A DNA stretch of 64,000 nt from Sipunculus nudus (taxonomy: Eukaryota; Annelida; Sipuncula; Golfingiida; Sipunculidae), in the NCBI GenBank assembly GCA_026874595.1, contig CM049312.1, positions 54,379,429-54,443,428 on the forward strand. The letters run 5' to 3'. Numbering within the stretch: the first letter of the stretch is position 1; each line of letters starts with the position of its first letter. The notes under the pieces were generated by a model. That model searched no databases. It saw only the letters and a program-made list of their open reading frames with translations, and was not told where the DNA came from. The position numbers were made by a program, and so were the translations under genes. Positions 1 to 12,280 of this stretch are shown piece after piece.

Positions 1-273
1 ATTTATATTTGCCCTTGATGTTCAGGAAAACAAACACACATAAGCCTTTGATGCTTATTCTTGGACTTGTAAAATGAACAAATGAGAAGCACAAAAATGC
101 TTCATCTAAAAATCATCTTTATTTGAATATTGTTAATTTAAAAAAAATAATTAAAATTCATTTTGCCCTAAAATGGAATGTCTTTAAACAACAAAATAAT
201 GGTTCTAAAGAGCGTTCAGGGAATCTTATCTCAGCTACTTCTGCAGAAAACTTATTACATTATGACTGTTTTC

Positions 274-480
274 CTATTCCAAACAGAATTCACAGGTGTA
301 ATCGTTATCTTTGCCGTCTGATCCTGCACATTCTTCATGTGCCCATTTGTTGCAAATGCTGCACATGATCCACTCCTCGCCGCTTCTCGATTCAGAATAC
401 AGCCCGGAACAGTAGATACATTGGACATCCTCATCTCTTGAATGCTTTTTAACCATTTTTTTCGTCATTCTGTTATCCAT
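274..480 (-). pseudogene. PHD zinc-finger tail of the transposase
   Basis: A 68-residue open segment with Cys/His spacing of a PHD finger: C-x2-C, C-x2-C, H-x2-C and a final C-x2-C just before the stop. PHD tails are known on some pogo/Tigger-like transposases, so I read it as the C-terminus of the broken transposase and not a separate gene. Confidence 0.75.
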
Positions 481-2166
481 TGTTTTTCTAGATTTTCTTT
501 TACCAAATTTTTTTTAATCTTTTCCTGATCTTTACCTGCGGGACTCTTGGACTTGGTTGGACCATTACTTTTTTTGGAACCAAACGAAAGGAACTTTCTT
601 GAACCACATGAAGACTTCTTTACATTCTTAACGACATCCAGTCGCAGTTCTTTAAAATAAGGACTGCTCGTCAAAATGACAGTCTTGCCCATTTTGAAAC
701 CTTGTCTCCTTGGAGCAGTCTGTTGAACCTTAGGAACTCCCATTATGTCTGATGGGGATACATAATTAGACCGCTGCATGTCAGAGTTTAGTGATGCAGA
801 CGATCTTGATCCATCTGTTACTGATGGAGAGATTACCGCCTCAGACGGGCCTGGGTATGGTGAGGGCGCCTGAGATGGGCTTGGAGCTGGTGATTCCGCC
901 TGATAGGTCTGCTGGTGGTGGTGCAGCCACTGATTGGCCTGCAGATGGGGGTTCTTCAACAGATTGGGCTGTCGCTGACTGTGCCGCCACAGATGGACCT
1001 GGAGTTTGTGGGCTGGCCTTGGACAGGGATGGGGTTGGTAGTATTGACTGAGATTCCACCGGAGCTGTTGCTGTTGCCTTTTGGGAGGCTGGAGCCGATG
1101 GGGCTGCCTAAATGGTGCTTGGAGCTCTCTGTGCCGTAGCTGACGTTAATGGTGTTGTCTGATCGCGTGAAGGCTTCTCTGTGGTGTCGGCAGCTGCGGG
1201 CATATGCTCTGGGAAAATGTTGGGGTGAAAGGGACAAATGCCAGTCTTTGGAAATCCATTAACAGGTGTCGATGAAGTAGCAGCTTTCTGGTAGGCAGTG
1301 CCAAAAAGTGCAGCGACCTGGTAGATGGTTATGACTTTCCCTGGGTGGTTCCTGAGTACACACCGACTTCCTGTTCATAATACGTGTTTAGAGGACCCAG
1401 ACACGAAACGTCAAGGGGTTGTTGGCGGTGCGATGTGTGTGGTGGGATAACAAGCATATGCACATGATTCTGTCTCGCCATTTCAATTAAGGCGATGTTC
1501 TTGGTGTGGGTAGCATGACCATCGAAAATTAGGAGGACTGGATCTTCAGCCGTTGGTTTTGCGTGCCGCAGGAAAAGGGGGAACCACTTCTATGCGAATA
1601 TTTCTGACTGCATCCATCCAGATGGATGACAGGAGATGAGAGTTTCTGGAGGAGCTCCTATTTCAAACAGGGGATTTTGATTATTTCTGGGGAAGATCAG
1701 TAGTGGGGCAATTTAATTTCCAAGACCTTTGAAGCAAATTTCTGCCGTCACCAAAGTTCCTCGCTCTGCCGAGGAGAGAGCGCAAACCTGTTTCTTGCCC
1801 TTGAGGGGATAACTTAAGACGTTTTGTTTTGCAATGTTATGACTGCTTCATTACTGTTATAGATGCGGCTTCGTTGAAAATGATAAGTATCATACAGTGA
1901 GCCCAACAGCCTGTAAAATTCCTACACTGCTACTTTGTTGAACACAGCTGCTCTTGCAGCAATGTCTTGTGCGTTTCAAAAACGAATAAACAAAATCTTC
2001 CCCGGCCATCCTAAGATCTTTGTTGAATGGATGCTTGACACCATTTTGTTCTGCACACTGAAAGGATAGTTGACGAAAATCTTCAAGAGTCAATCCGAAT
2101 AACCGGTTCTCCATAAACAGCATGTAGTAAGCAAGATCTTTTTCCTGTTTCTCAGTGAATACTGGT

Positions 2167-2408
2167 CTGACATTAAAAAGAAACTACAAATTAGTAAAAA
2201 GTATTTATTACGGGCACCATGGTATCATAATTATAAATTATACCACAAAGGAAGTAAATGTTGACGATTTCGGCTGACTTATTATTAAATAAAAATCAAA
2301 TTATCTATAATATAACTCTGGGTGTTGGCTACATTCATCAAGTATTTAACAGATTTAAGCGATTGATGGGATTAATGTAAGACAAAGACATCATCCGACA
2401 TGACCTAC
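2167..2408 (-). other. Probable spliceosomal intron inside the transposase
   Basis: On the minus strand the donor AAAAA/GTAGGT (G at 2408) and acceptor AATGTCAG/ACCAG (exon resumes at 2166) flank 242 bp. Joining them keeps the reading frame through the HTH region (…TPYTQK-KPVFTEKQEKDL), as expected for a real intron in the ancestral gene. Confidence 0.6.
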
Positions 2409-2593
2409 TTTTTCTGCGTATATGGGGTTAATAATATGTTTCCAAGCTTCTTTTTGGCCACGACATCAGCTGCACCTTCTTGTCTAACTTTCCTGAACAG
2501 AGTTGTTACCGCAGCTTTTCCAAGACTCACTTCTTTGCGCCGTACTTTAGCCACTGCCTCTTTCATAGTCTTCAGTCCATTTATACTGAACAC

Positions 2594-3304
2594 TCTTTCT
2601 TTTGTAGTTACGAACCATTTTTGTTGCTAAAACATCAAAGTAAACAGCTCTGTTTAAAGCGCACAATATTCATATATCAGGCCAAAAACGTTCTCATAAA
2701 TCAATAGTTCTCATAAATAATTTGACAATAAATCAGTTCGGTTTTGTTTTAAAATTTCAAAATAAATTTCACATGATTAGGGACAACACGTAAGAGAATT
2801 GATTTGTTTAACAGATATAAGCACCAAAACAAAGATATTTTAATTTTTTTTTATTATTTTCTTTTCTTTAAAACTATGCCCGAGTGCCTGGAGCTCAAAA
2901 TTTTTAAACTTCTGCTGAAAATTAAAAAAAAAAGTTTTGACCCAAGGGACGATTGAGAAACCACCTTTTTGCTTAATATGCATAATATGCATGTAATGAT
3001 TTATGAAATATGTTGTATGGGACACTTAAGAATACAATGTGGTAGATTTATATGTTTTACAAAGACTGTCAGCTTAAAATATAACAAAAACACACATAAG
3101 TGCCATTAAAAATGTCACTAGTAATAACAGGGGAAAAGTGGAACAGCCCGGGGTATCCTGGAACCTTGTTCCACTTTACCCCTTCCACTTTACCCCGAGC
3201 CTCGTGATATTTTCTATGCACATGGTGTAACGAGCCGCGTGGACCAAGCCAAACTAGACATTTCTTGGCACCGCAGGTGCCAGAGTATCCCCAGACATAG
3301 TAGG
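2594..3304. other. No gene seen; AT-rich spacer
   Basis: No supported coding region. It ends in a 17-nt poly-C run (3305-3321) that borders the repeat array to the right. Confidence 0.5.
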
Positions 3305-3369
3305 CCCCCCCCCCCCCCCCCACAAGAACAGACCCCCATTTTTAGCAGCATATACTGACACTTGGCATA

Positions 3370-4380
3370 TTTATTGTTTCTTCTATCTAACAATCCACAA
3401 TCTGGTTGAAGATGTTGGTCCTGTGACCTTGATCTTTTTAAAGATGTGTCCTGTGACCTTGACCTTTGACCTCATAACCCCAAAATCAATTTGGGTCTTG
3501 CTTTCCAATGGGACATATGCAAGTCAAGTTTGAAATCCATACATCAATAAAAGCAGGAATTATCATCCAGAAACTAATTTTTGGACAAATGGCTCCTGTG
3601 GCCTTCACCTTTGACCTTGTGACCTCAAAATTGATAGGGGTCTTCCACTCTTGGCAGGTGAACTATATGTGCAAGATGAAAGATCTGAGATCAAATGTTT
3701 GGCTGAAAATGCATCCACAATCTTTTTAAAGAGGTTTCCTGTGACCTTGACCTTTGACCTCATGACCCCAAATTCAATTCCGGTCTTGCTTTCCCAATGG
3801 GTCAAATACAAGTCAAGTTTGAAATCCATACATCAATAAAAGAAGGAATTATCATCCAGAAACTAATTTTTGGACAGATGCCTCCTGTGACCTTCACCTT
3901 TGACCTTGTGACCTCAAAATTGATAAGGTTCTTCCTCTCTTGGCAGGTGAACTATATGTGCAAGATGAAAGATCTGAGATGAAATGTTTGGCTGAAAATG
4001 CATCCACATCTTTTTAAAGATGTGTCCTGTGACCTTGACCTTTGACCTCATGACCCCAAAATCAATTTGGGTCTTGCTTTTTCAATGGGACATATATAAG
4101 TCAAGTTTGAAATCATTACATCAATAAAAGCAGGAATTATCATCCAGAAACTAATTTTTGGACAGATAGCTCCTGTGGCCTTGACCTTTGACCTTGTGAC
4201 CCCAAAATTTAAATGGATCATCCACTATTGGCAAGTGAGCTATATATTCAAGATGGAAGACCTGGGATGAAAGTTTGGCTTAAAATGCATCCACAGTATC
4301 TTTTAAAATGCCAGTCAAGTGACCTTGACCTTTGACCTCATGACCCTAGAGCCTATAGGGTTCTTACTTTAGTGGTGGGC
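3370..4380 (+). repeat. ~144-bp tandem array, A/B monomers forming 288-bp dimers
   Basis: The motif TGACCTTTGACCT recurs exactly at 3460, 3748, 4036, 4182 and 4326, with one-base variants (TCACCTTTGACCT) at about 3604 and 3892, so the phase is about 144 bp. Alternate monomers differ: one continues into a 'gtcttgctttccaatggg' segment, the other into 'ggtgaactatatgtgcaag'. This gives a 288-bp higher-order unit. The reverse complement of the motif, AGGTCAAAGGTCA, is a perfect direct repeat with 1-bp spacing. Short open frames in this stretch repeat with the array and are not genes. Confidence 0.85.
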
Positions 4381-5003
4381 CATACATAAGTCATGTTTGA
4401 AATCCATATGGCTATCAACACTGGAGATATCATAAGAGGTGTGTGATTTTCACCATATATGGCAATATTCAAAGTCAAGGCCACTATCATAGGAAAGGTC
4501 ATGACCCCAATTTAAATAAGCATCATCCCATAAAACATACATATGTATATGCATAATATAAAAGAAATCTGTCCATTAGTTTTTGACTTATAATGCTCAC
4601 AGTACTGTAAGGTGGCAATTTTGGGGGTATTAAACGGCACGAAAACAAGTAAAGAATAATAGGTGGCGCCACCAGTTTCTGGAACATGACAACCCTATCC
4701 ATGATCTTCCATCAACTTGATTTTGGGATAAATCCATGCAAGATATCTTGAGATATTAAAGAATTTGTATGATTTTCCCCAAAATTGGACCTATTCAAGG
4801 TCAAGGACACTCTTATTAAAGGTCATGACCTCATTTATATAGGCCTCGTCCTCTTACCCATATATATACATATACCAAGTTTGGTAAAGTTCCATGAAAT
4901 ATTTTTTGGGTTATCGCGCTAACAAGATTTATATGCGGCGGCGGCGGCGGCGGGACCGGTATGAAAACATAGTATCCCCCGACTTTGTCTGGGGATACAA
5001 TAA
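4380..5003 (+). repeat. Terminal part of the array element, ending in (CGG)n and a hairpin
   Basis: Degenerate modules continue and include GGTGGCGCCACC at 4662-4673. A (CGG)n run at about 4936-4951 is followed by the stem GTATCCCC (4972-4979) paired with GGGGATAC (4991-4998). A hairpin next to the end fits a non-autonomous mobile element with tandem-repeat cargo. Confidence 0.5.
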
Positions 5004-6890
5004 TGTCATCACTCACATGGAAATATAAAGGCCTTATACTCAGGCAAATGACTTGCATGAGAATTGTAAATTCTCTAGTAGATAGTTTATCATGGCAAAT
5101 TATTAGTTTGATTATACCAAAAACAAACTTTTCGTCTAAAAGAGTACATACCTGATTCAGGCAAGATAGCTTCCTTCCAAATGAAGCGTCGTCAAAAGAG
5201 CGTCTAAGTGAAAATGTACTGACAGGAGGCAGCACCTGCATAGCTCTCTTGAGGCGGCTTCACATTGCCCCGGGTTCCATTTTGCCCGCTTTTTCTTACT
5301 CGGTTCATTTTTGCCTTTATTATGTCAGTGTTAGCTTAAACAGACTGATGGAATGTTGTCATCAACAATGCCTTCTGTCCGTCTGGCGTCCGGTGCCCTT
5401 GACCTATTTTTCCAAGATCACACAGCTGTTTATGTAAAAAAACTCATGACCACTTTCTCGAGAACTAGTTTATGGATTGTTATGATGGTGGCGCCACCTA
5501 CAATATACGATTTTTCAAGCAAGATATCTAAAAAAATAATTAAACATAGTTACTTCATTTCTTCTGGGCAGATGTACATAAACAACATCTTTGTCAATTT
5601 CGAAAATTTTCAGGGTCACAGAGCTATTTACAGAAGACGTGTGCAAATTTTTCAGGAGCCACTGGATAGTTGGTTATGAACAAGCAGTGTTTACTGGTCT
5701 TGGTGATCTGTAACTGCTGCACTAGGGCATGCGACGCAATGTGCACCTGTAATTGCTGCACTAGGGCTGGCCGCGCAATGCTTGTGTACCTGTAACTGCT
5801 GCACTATGGCTTGCGGCGCCATGTGCACTTGCAGCATCAAATTCCTTTCTTTTTACAAATTTTTATCAGCCTTGGCAATGTTAGCCTTGTGAGCATAATA
5901 TCTATATAAGAATCAAACATGAGTATTTCATTTCTTCAGGACATGTGATTACCATCAAAACCTCGTTCAAGTAGGAGACGGGTCGTTTGTGCACTTATAT
6001 TTTGTGAAAGACATCTTGTTTTACCGGTTATAATATGCAGTGTTTGTCATCATTATACAAATGAATAACACTTCTGTTACACCACTTTAAAGGTACAAAA
6101 GATGCTCTGTACGACTTGAACAAGGCACATTTATATTGATTTCAAACTTGTTACTGTTACCAGCCAGTTACACTGGTCTTTAGGATCAGGGCTTTTGTTG
6201 TCAACTTATGTTAATATTCTAGTTGTTCAACTTATATAATTATCTTTGACGTTTTCTGTCTACTCAGTGTGGAGCATGGTACTTCTATCTAGTATGATGT
6301 TCATGTTATTTTTAAGCACAATACGCCGAAATATACAGGCATTATACAGGATACCTCTTTGCAAAAGAAAACCCTTTTATGAGAAATTTTTTCATGTTTT
6401 GTTATCATTAATTTCTTTATTTTTTCCTGAGAATTATATTTGTAACATACACTATAATATTTTAACTCGTTAAGCTGCCCGTCCTTTAAAAGGGGAAGTA
6501 TATAGCATTAGCAATCACTCAAATAAATTCTGTATTCTAACCGGAGTTGCAGTTTCATTTCATAGTACTTGAGAAGGGGCTTCGATTCAGGACTGTGCAA
6601 AAGGAACCTATATACATGGTAAAGTCCGGCACACAAGGATCGCATGATTATTTGAAGTTACCACAAGGCAAATACTGAAATATTGTTATGTACATGGAAT
6701 ATCGTCGAAATCTTGGCATATTTTAGGTGACCACAATTGATTTTTTCTCATGGTCTCAAAAAGAATGTGCATAAAAGAGTGAAACAGTGATCCTGATAGG
6801 CATATGGAAAACCCAACAATTATAGGACATCTTTGGTTCAGGAGACATACTAAGTTTCCCCAACAAATATACTAAAGCATGTAAACTGCA
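5004..6890. other. No gene seen; repeat fragments
   Basis: Contains a fragment of a dispersed repeat (about 5340-5660) with GGTGGCGCCACC at 5487-5498. Three copies of a short CTGTAACTGCTGCACTAGGGC-like segment (differing by a few bases) lie between 5709 and 5820. No coding region is supported. Confidence 0.45.
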
Positions 6891-7182
6891 TATATATATA
6901 TATATACGAATGCAGACTAGGGTTGTTGTGACCAGAGGAGAAAATATTTATGATTTTGGTGACTTATACAGAGTTGTAGGATTACCCATACTCCCAAAAA
7001 CAAACCAGCGGACTAACAGCCGTGTCAGATCTTGTTTAATGAGTTTCAGATGCCGAACAACATACAAATTTATTATGGGAATTGGGAAATGTATAGTAAT
7101 TAAAACTATAGAAATGTTTGCCATATTTTATTTGGTCCTGATTCTGCAAATCAAAATGGTGAACTCATAACATTATAGGAAG

Positions 7183-7226
<44 letters not shown>

Positions 7227-8495
7227 CAACCTTACAAAGAAGATTGTATATCAAACAGGTAATGATCAAATATGTAATTTACTGTCACTACAGTGAAGCA
7301 GATATGACATTTAGCTAAAACTATATTACAGTTCTTTTCTGGTGTTTCATAACCCAAACTGCATAATGGAAATGGTTGTATAGTGACAAACAAATATGAT
7401 TTGCGTGAATGCAAAATGTGTTCTTCTTACAAGACTAGTTCTCTTATCCAATGAATAGACCCAGTCAGTTTAGACTGCTAGGCTAGCAGTAAATGAAAGA
7501 AGACAAAATGTACCATGAACCAGTTTACCAAAGATATTTCTGAAATGCCCATCTGTTTTAATGACCCTGATTCAAATTAGTTCATACTGTGCCTTCAGTA
7601 AATGTTCAGCAACTTTGGGGACTGAATCTAAACATACTCAAGTCATAATGTAAGTATTATAAGATATTTTGGTTTGCAAACAAATTTTGTGAACAAAAAA
7701 AAATAATTTCTGCATACTGTTTAATGTCTGACTAAATATCGAAGAGGGAAAACTTAAATATGTGAAAAGATATGTTAGTTATTTGAAAGAAGCAGAATAT
7801 GTACTCATAAAGTGATCTTGGTAAAAAAAAAATACCTTGCTACTTAACACCAAGCATGTGGCATAAAACAGCTGTGACCTAAAATTGATTAAATCATCCT
7901 ACCTACACCTACCTAACAGATACATTTAAAAGTATGAAGGTGACATGGTATAAATCAGCTCTCTGCATATATATTAAACATTTACAGGTTAATATACTCA
8001 GTTGGCAATATGGCCAATTATGAGATCATAATACTATATGAATGTATTATTGAAATTGAAAAGTGTAAAAGTTGCTCACTACAAATAACACATCATTTAA
8101 ATTAAAAAATACCATGCTGCATCTAACCTACTAACTACCTATTTTATTTTTAAATATCTATACAGTATGTAAAATTTTGAGTGATTTTATAAACTCAATT
8201 TCTTTCATAAAACTTTTCAACCCACCAGTCTACCTGTGATCAAAATTGTACTTCCTTAGGAGTACATGTGTGTTGCATCATTAATCTCACATTACAAACT
8301 TATGGAAGAATAACAAAAGTTTTTGTGGGGTGGGAACACGACCTGTTATGTTATCCAAGCAAATGCATAGTAAACAGGATCAACAAATAAAACTATGTCT
8401 ATCATGTTAACAATAACAATAATCAAGCGTGAAAGACAGAGGTATCATTGGCTTACCTGAGCTATCTACAGGTTAATACCTTGCTAAGGTTTGAA
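6891..8495. other. 3' flank of MTFP1; TA microsatellites, no gene seen
   Basis: Two short TA microsatellites (6892-6906 and 7188-7224) lie in AT-rich sequence. Open frames here have no recognisable domains. Confidence 0.5.
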
Positions 8496-8501
8496 TTTAT
8501 T
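8496..8501 (-). terminator. MTFP1: Candidate polyadenylation signal of MTFP1
   Basis: AATAAA on the minus strand about 155 nt after the MTFP1 stop codon. Confidence 0.45.
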
Positions 8502-8656
8502 GCCAACTCATTTAACAACTAGTCATGGATACAGCCTGCCCAAGGCATGCTGATAACAACATGAGGCTGCTACATTCCTCACATACTATGCTAAACTGGT
8601 GGTGGTCACTGTAATGTGATGTGATGATTAAATGCTGATGTGATGATTACAATGAG

Positions 8657-8983
8657 TTAGTCATCCCTGGTGTGATGAACCAGACTTTCTTCCATCGGTC
8701 TTATATGATACCATTTACGATATGTACTTTCCATCAACAGGTCTACCGACCTGTCTATGGGTTTGATGATGAAAGGAATGGCAGCAAGACCTATTGCTGT
8801 AACAGTCCACTTCCTGACTGGTGTAGGTAGACTAGTGGTCCTGGACAGCAGCCAATGACTGCCAGCACATATCCTGTTGATGGTGAAGCCTGGAACAGCA
8901 ACTGAGGCCAGACCCTGCCAGATGAGAGTGTCGCACACGGCATGGAAAACACGAGCCTTCTGGCTGTCTGAGTGCTGGTTCAC
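8657..8983 (-). CDS. MTFP1: MTFP1 coding exon 3 (C-terminal)
   Basis: Acceptor TATTTTTAG/GTGAAC; the stop ends at 8657. It contains the family core IWQGLASVAVPGFTINR and the PIDRSVDLLMES stretch near the C-terminus. Confidence 0.95.
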   Translation of the reverse strand: MNQHSDSQKARVFHAVCDTLIWQGLASVAVPGFTINRICAGSHWLLSRTTSLPTPVRKWTVTAIGLAAIPFIIKPIDRSVDLLMESTYRKWYHIRPMEESLVHHTRDD

Positions 8984-10527
8984 CTAAAAATAAAACAAGA
9001 CAGTCAGAACAGCAAACACTGATCCTGCTGACATCTAGGGCATGAAGAGTACAATATCATTTAATGTTTTTTTTCACTCTGTGAACTGCAAATTCTAGAT
9101 GCATCTTTAATGAGGACCAAATTTTATTAAACAAGGGACCTACGGTTAACAGCTCTCTCCTGTATTTTGTTAAATTTTAACAAATGCAAAATATACTTAT
9201 TCCTAATTTTATTTTTTTCTTATATATTAGTATTTTAAATGCCAAAAGGAAATGGCTCTGCTACTTAGTGAAGATCAAATTCTTAATATATGATTGCCAA
9301 ATTGATAGTCTGACTTAACTGCAATGAAAAAAACAGTGAAGGTTTTTGAGAAAGTGTGTTCCGTATCATATGAAATAGTTATGGATGGACAGACAGATGG
9401 TCAGAAGAACTGATCACTTTATTTCACTTTCTGCAAAGGCGAGTAATAATTATTTAAAATTTATATAAACTCATTTTTTTTCATATATCCATTTTTGGCA
9501 GGAGAATAATACATGTTTGCAGTGAGATCATATCTTTTTATCATATTCATTTTTGTTTAATTTCACTTACTTTAAAAGAATATATTTCTGATGAAACACG
9601 ATATCAATGCTACTGAATATATTTCTGATTTTATGTGACTTTAATAAGAGAGCGTCTGACCTGCCTGGCTTCATTGCCTTTATGGGCTGCATCTGCCACT
9701 ACATATCCACTGGCAACAACATAGGACAGCCGCACTACATTCACATGGACCAAGGCCCTAAACGATTCTCCAACTTCATTGGCATAGCCTGAAATAATAA
9801 TGAAATAAATTAAAACAATAAGTTTTCACAAGGTACAATGACAATAAAATATCAAAAAGTTTCCCCCCCCCTACCTTGTCTCATCTCAGTCCAAAGGTAG
9901 TGATCTTTATCTAATTACATCTGATAGCATTTTGCAATAAAACTTTAATTACATGTACCAGGCAAAGGCAATTTGTTTAACCTATCACTCCTGACCATCC
10001 AATAATGATGACTAAATGTGGAAAACAATCCTGTATCACAGACAAATACTAGTACATGCACAAAAAAGGGGGGTGGGTAGAAGCTAAATATTCTAGAAAT
10101 ACCTCAGTAACAATTTAATAAAATTATTAAACTTATCTTAATATATATTACCATTGTATATCTTGCATGAAGAAGTTAATGCATGATTTACATAAAAAAA
10201 CATTTATGGTGCACAAGCCAGTTGCTCAATTCTGATTTACTCTCAACACTAAACTTTACATTATTAATGGAATTCAGTTTTCCACATAATTATACTAATA
10301 TAAGCAATAAGAGACCACAATCTTTGTGAGGATCATTATAAACTTTTGCTGTGAGCTACATAACACATAAAGTGTGTCCTAGTTCAGAAAATCTTTGCAA
10401 GGATCATGGATCAGATTTAAAAAAAAATGAAACCCTAATACCATTGAATGGCTCTGGCTGATGGCCAGGGTAAAGAAATTGCTGTATCTGACTATCTGAC
10501 CATGGTTAAGTATCCTCAAAATGAAAA

Positions 10528-10586
<59 letters not shown>

Positions 10587-12022
10587 AAAAATGATCACTC
10601 CACAAACGTTTTATGATATGTTGATATCTTTTTGATTAAAAAAAAAACACAACAGCTGCAAACAGACAACTGTATCAAATATCCAAATGAAAAAAAAAAC
10701 CTCGCTGCCTAGTGAAGGTATTTATATACAATTAGATCAATAACTTAAAGGGACATAATCAGGGACAATATTATGCCTATTCTTTAACACTACCAGTTCA
10801 GTTTTGCTTTATACAAAAGTTTCCCAGCAATACTGTCCAAGCACAGTCTCAGTACAACAGCTGTTTAACTTTAACACCAAGTTATGGCTCTGTGTGTTTG
10901 GAAACACAGTCCAAGTGTATCTATTCACTTTAACAAGGCTGCATGACAGAAAGGTCCGATTGTGAGCTGCAACACAAGAAGTTTTCAGCTAGCGTGAACA
11001 TGTAATTCATTTTTTTGGGCCAAGTCAGTCAGGGCGTCTCATGATTGGCAGGTGTTGTGGCTCAGTGATGCACAGAGTCCCAAGCCCTATGTTTATGTTG
11101 ACACCTTTGACGGCACCCGGTCCACTGTTTTTACCACTTGTTAAAAGGGGTTAGCAAACGTTTCAGGGCAATGTTTTGGCAGGTAAAAATTTATTTCAAA
11201 GGGAAGAAGAGCTATATTTGGAGCCACTATAGAACGCGGGCTTCGCTTGTATTGAGGAACATATAAATAAAATTGTCACCTCTCATTCCCTATTTTAACT
11301 CCTACTTTTCCCTGTAGATGTCCCTACACTCAACTCTTCTAACATAACTACTAAGCATCAGAAGTCGCCTGAATCCGGAATCGAACCTACGATCTCTGGA
11401 CTAGGAGCCCTACACGCTACTAAGTGAGCCGTGAAGATGAGATACCAGCAGGAGCAAGTTTTGTTAATTTATATCTGCGATTGAAGAGGCATCTATCGCG
11501 AAAATGAGGAAACCATTTACTATTTTAACAAGAAAATTAAGCTTTAGGTGGGGGCTCCGCCCCCACACCCCCGTTCAGACGGGGAACCAAGGTTCCCCGG
11601 ACCCCTCCTCCTCTAATATAATAAACTCCAGCTATGAGCAAAATTAAATACGGGAATTCTGAGGAAAATGATATGTATCGGCCTTTTCCAGGAAACAATT
11701 TATTATGCGACACCCGTTTAACCGGCGGTAGGCTGAAGCCCGGTTTCTATAGTTCTGCCCTATATTTTTCAACATGCTTTATACTGGGCCTCTTTACCAG
11801 TAACAATATACTTTTTCACACCTAGTTACCACGTTCTTGCCACTGAAATTAGAAACTTTAGACGGAAAGATATTCGATTCGGAACTACGACCCTGGAGTT
11901 CCGACTGATAAACTTCAAGACTCGCAATTGTTCGCTCTTTATCGCCCACGTCCCCACCGGTTCTCACCTAAATACCGCACTGGTGTGTCCCGAAACACAT
12001 CAACTGCTTTATCATCTCCCAT
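8657..12022 (-). CDS. MTFP1: Mitochondrial fission process protein 1 (MTFP1/MTP18), complete 3-exon gene
   Basis: An inner-mitochondrial-membrane protein that promotes mitochondrial fission. The coding exons are 11968-12022, 9661-9788 and 8657-8983 (55+128+327 nt), which give 169 aa; human MTFP1 is 166 aa. All introns are GT-AG and phases match. Exon 1 starts at ATG 12022 and ends …FRDTPVRYL. Exon 2 carries GYANEVGESFRALV and VADAAHKGNEA. Exon 3 carries the conserved core TLIWQGLASVAVPGFTINR, then VRKWTVTAIGL and PFIIKPIDRSVDLL. These blocks align with the vertebrate family in order and spacing, including hydrophobic segments around the core. Intron 1 (9789-11967) holds a CA/TA microsatellite and a tRNA-derived SINE. 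Two CACGTG E-boxes lie about 240 bp upstream of the ATG. Confidence 0.95.
9661..9788 (-). CDS. MTFP1: MTFP1 coding exon 2
   Basis: Acceptor TTATTTCAG/GC and donor AGGCAG/GTCAGA. It encodes GYANEVGESFRALV…LSYVVASGYVVADAA, the first conserved hydrophobic part of MTFP1. Confidence 0.93.
10529..10579. repeat. (CA)n(TA)n microsatellite in MTFP1 intron 1
   Basis: A CA run (about 10529-10543) passes directly into a TA run (to 10579). Confidence 0.9.
11365..11434 (-). repeat. tRNA-derived SINE head
   Basis: On the minus strand there is an A-box-like GGCTCACTTAGTAG (11430-11417) and a B-box GGTTCGATTCC (11387-11377) at tRNA-like spacing. The arms do not fold as a sound tRNA, so I call a SINE head within MTFP1 intron 1. 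Confidence 0.6.
11551..11602. repeat. GC-rich double hairpin
   Basis: Two adjacent inverted repeats: GGGGGC-TCC-GCCCCC and GGGGAACC-AA-GGTTCCCC. The composition contrasts sharply with the AT-rich intron, so it is probably a mobile-element fragment. Confidence 0.55.
11968..12022 (-). CDS. MTFP1: MTFP1 coding exon 1
   Basis: ATG at 12020-12022, 18 codons plus one base, donor TATTTAG/GTGAGA. The encoded end FRDTPVRYL(G) matches the conserved start of the family. This exon is too short for ORF calling and was found by looking for the missing N-terminus upstream of exon 2. Confidence 0.92.
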
Positions 12023-12256
12023 CGGTTTATATCCACGAAGAGAGGAAGGTCTGTATGTCAGTGTAGACTGCGGGGTCTGCAGCTAGATGTGTTCCAGAGC
12101 AGTGTCGTCTGTGTATATAACGGCTGACCTCTGCAGATCTCCTCTGTCACGCTGTCATAACCCGATAGTGATACCGGTATTCGGTAACTCTGTGTGTACG
12201 TGCCGCGCGTGGTGAATTCACTTACAATCGATCTAATATTTACATTCTGAACCGGT

Positions 12257-12280
12257 CACGTGGGCAAGTGCTATCACGTG
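12257..12280. promoter_or_regulatory. Paired CACGTG E-boxes upstream of MTFP1
   Basis: CACGTG at 12257-12262 and 12275-12280, 18 bp apart start to start, about 240 bp upstream of the MTFP1 ATG. CACGTG is the site of bHLH-ZIP factors (MYC/MAX, USF, TFEB types). Promoter function is inferred. Confidence 0.4.

Larger units (their letters stand above)
274..2593 (-). pseudogene. Decayed pogo/Tigger-like (CENP-B/jerky-type DDE) transposase with C-terminal PHD finger
   Basis: Reading leftward, pieces of one transposase appear in order. 2593-2409 holds a psq-like helix-turn-helix start. 2166-1890 holds a CENP-B-type HTH region (…FTEKQEKDLAYYM…HPFNKDLRMAGEDF). About 1870-1720 has KGKKQVCALSSAERGTLVTA, and about 1690-1400 has the DDE core, with LIFDGHATHTKN and a PPHTSHRQQPLDVS block. 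A proline/serine-rich linker follows, then a PHD-type zinc finger at 274-480 (CIYCSGLY…CSICNKWAHEEC…CEFC). The first acidic residue, normally in a YNVDETG context, is replaced by Asn (YNSNEA near 1855), and there are several frameshifts and stops. It is therefore inactive. A canonical 242-bp intron (2167-2408) splits the HTH region and restores frame across it. I could not identify terminal inverted repeats. Confidence 0.85.

Noticed and set aside
11365-11434. Possible tRNA gene
   Set aside because: A- and B-boxes are present but the stems do not pair well and there is no clean acceptor arm; a SINE head fits better.
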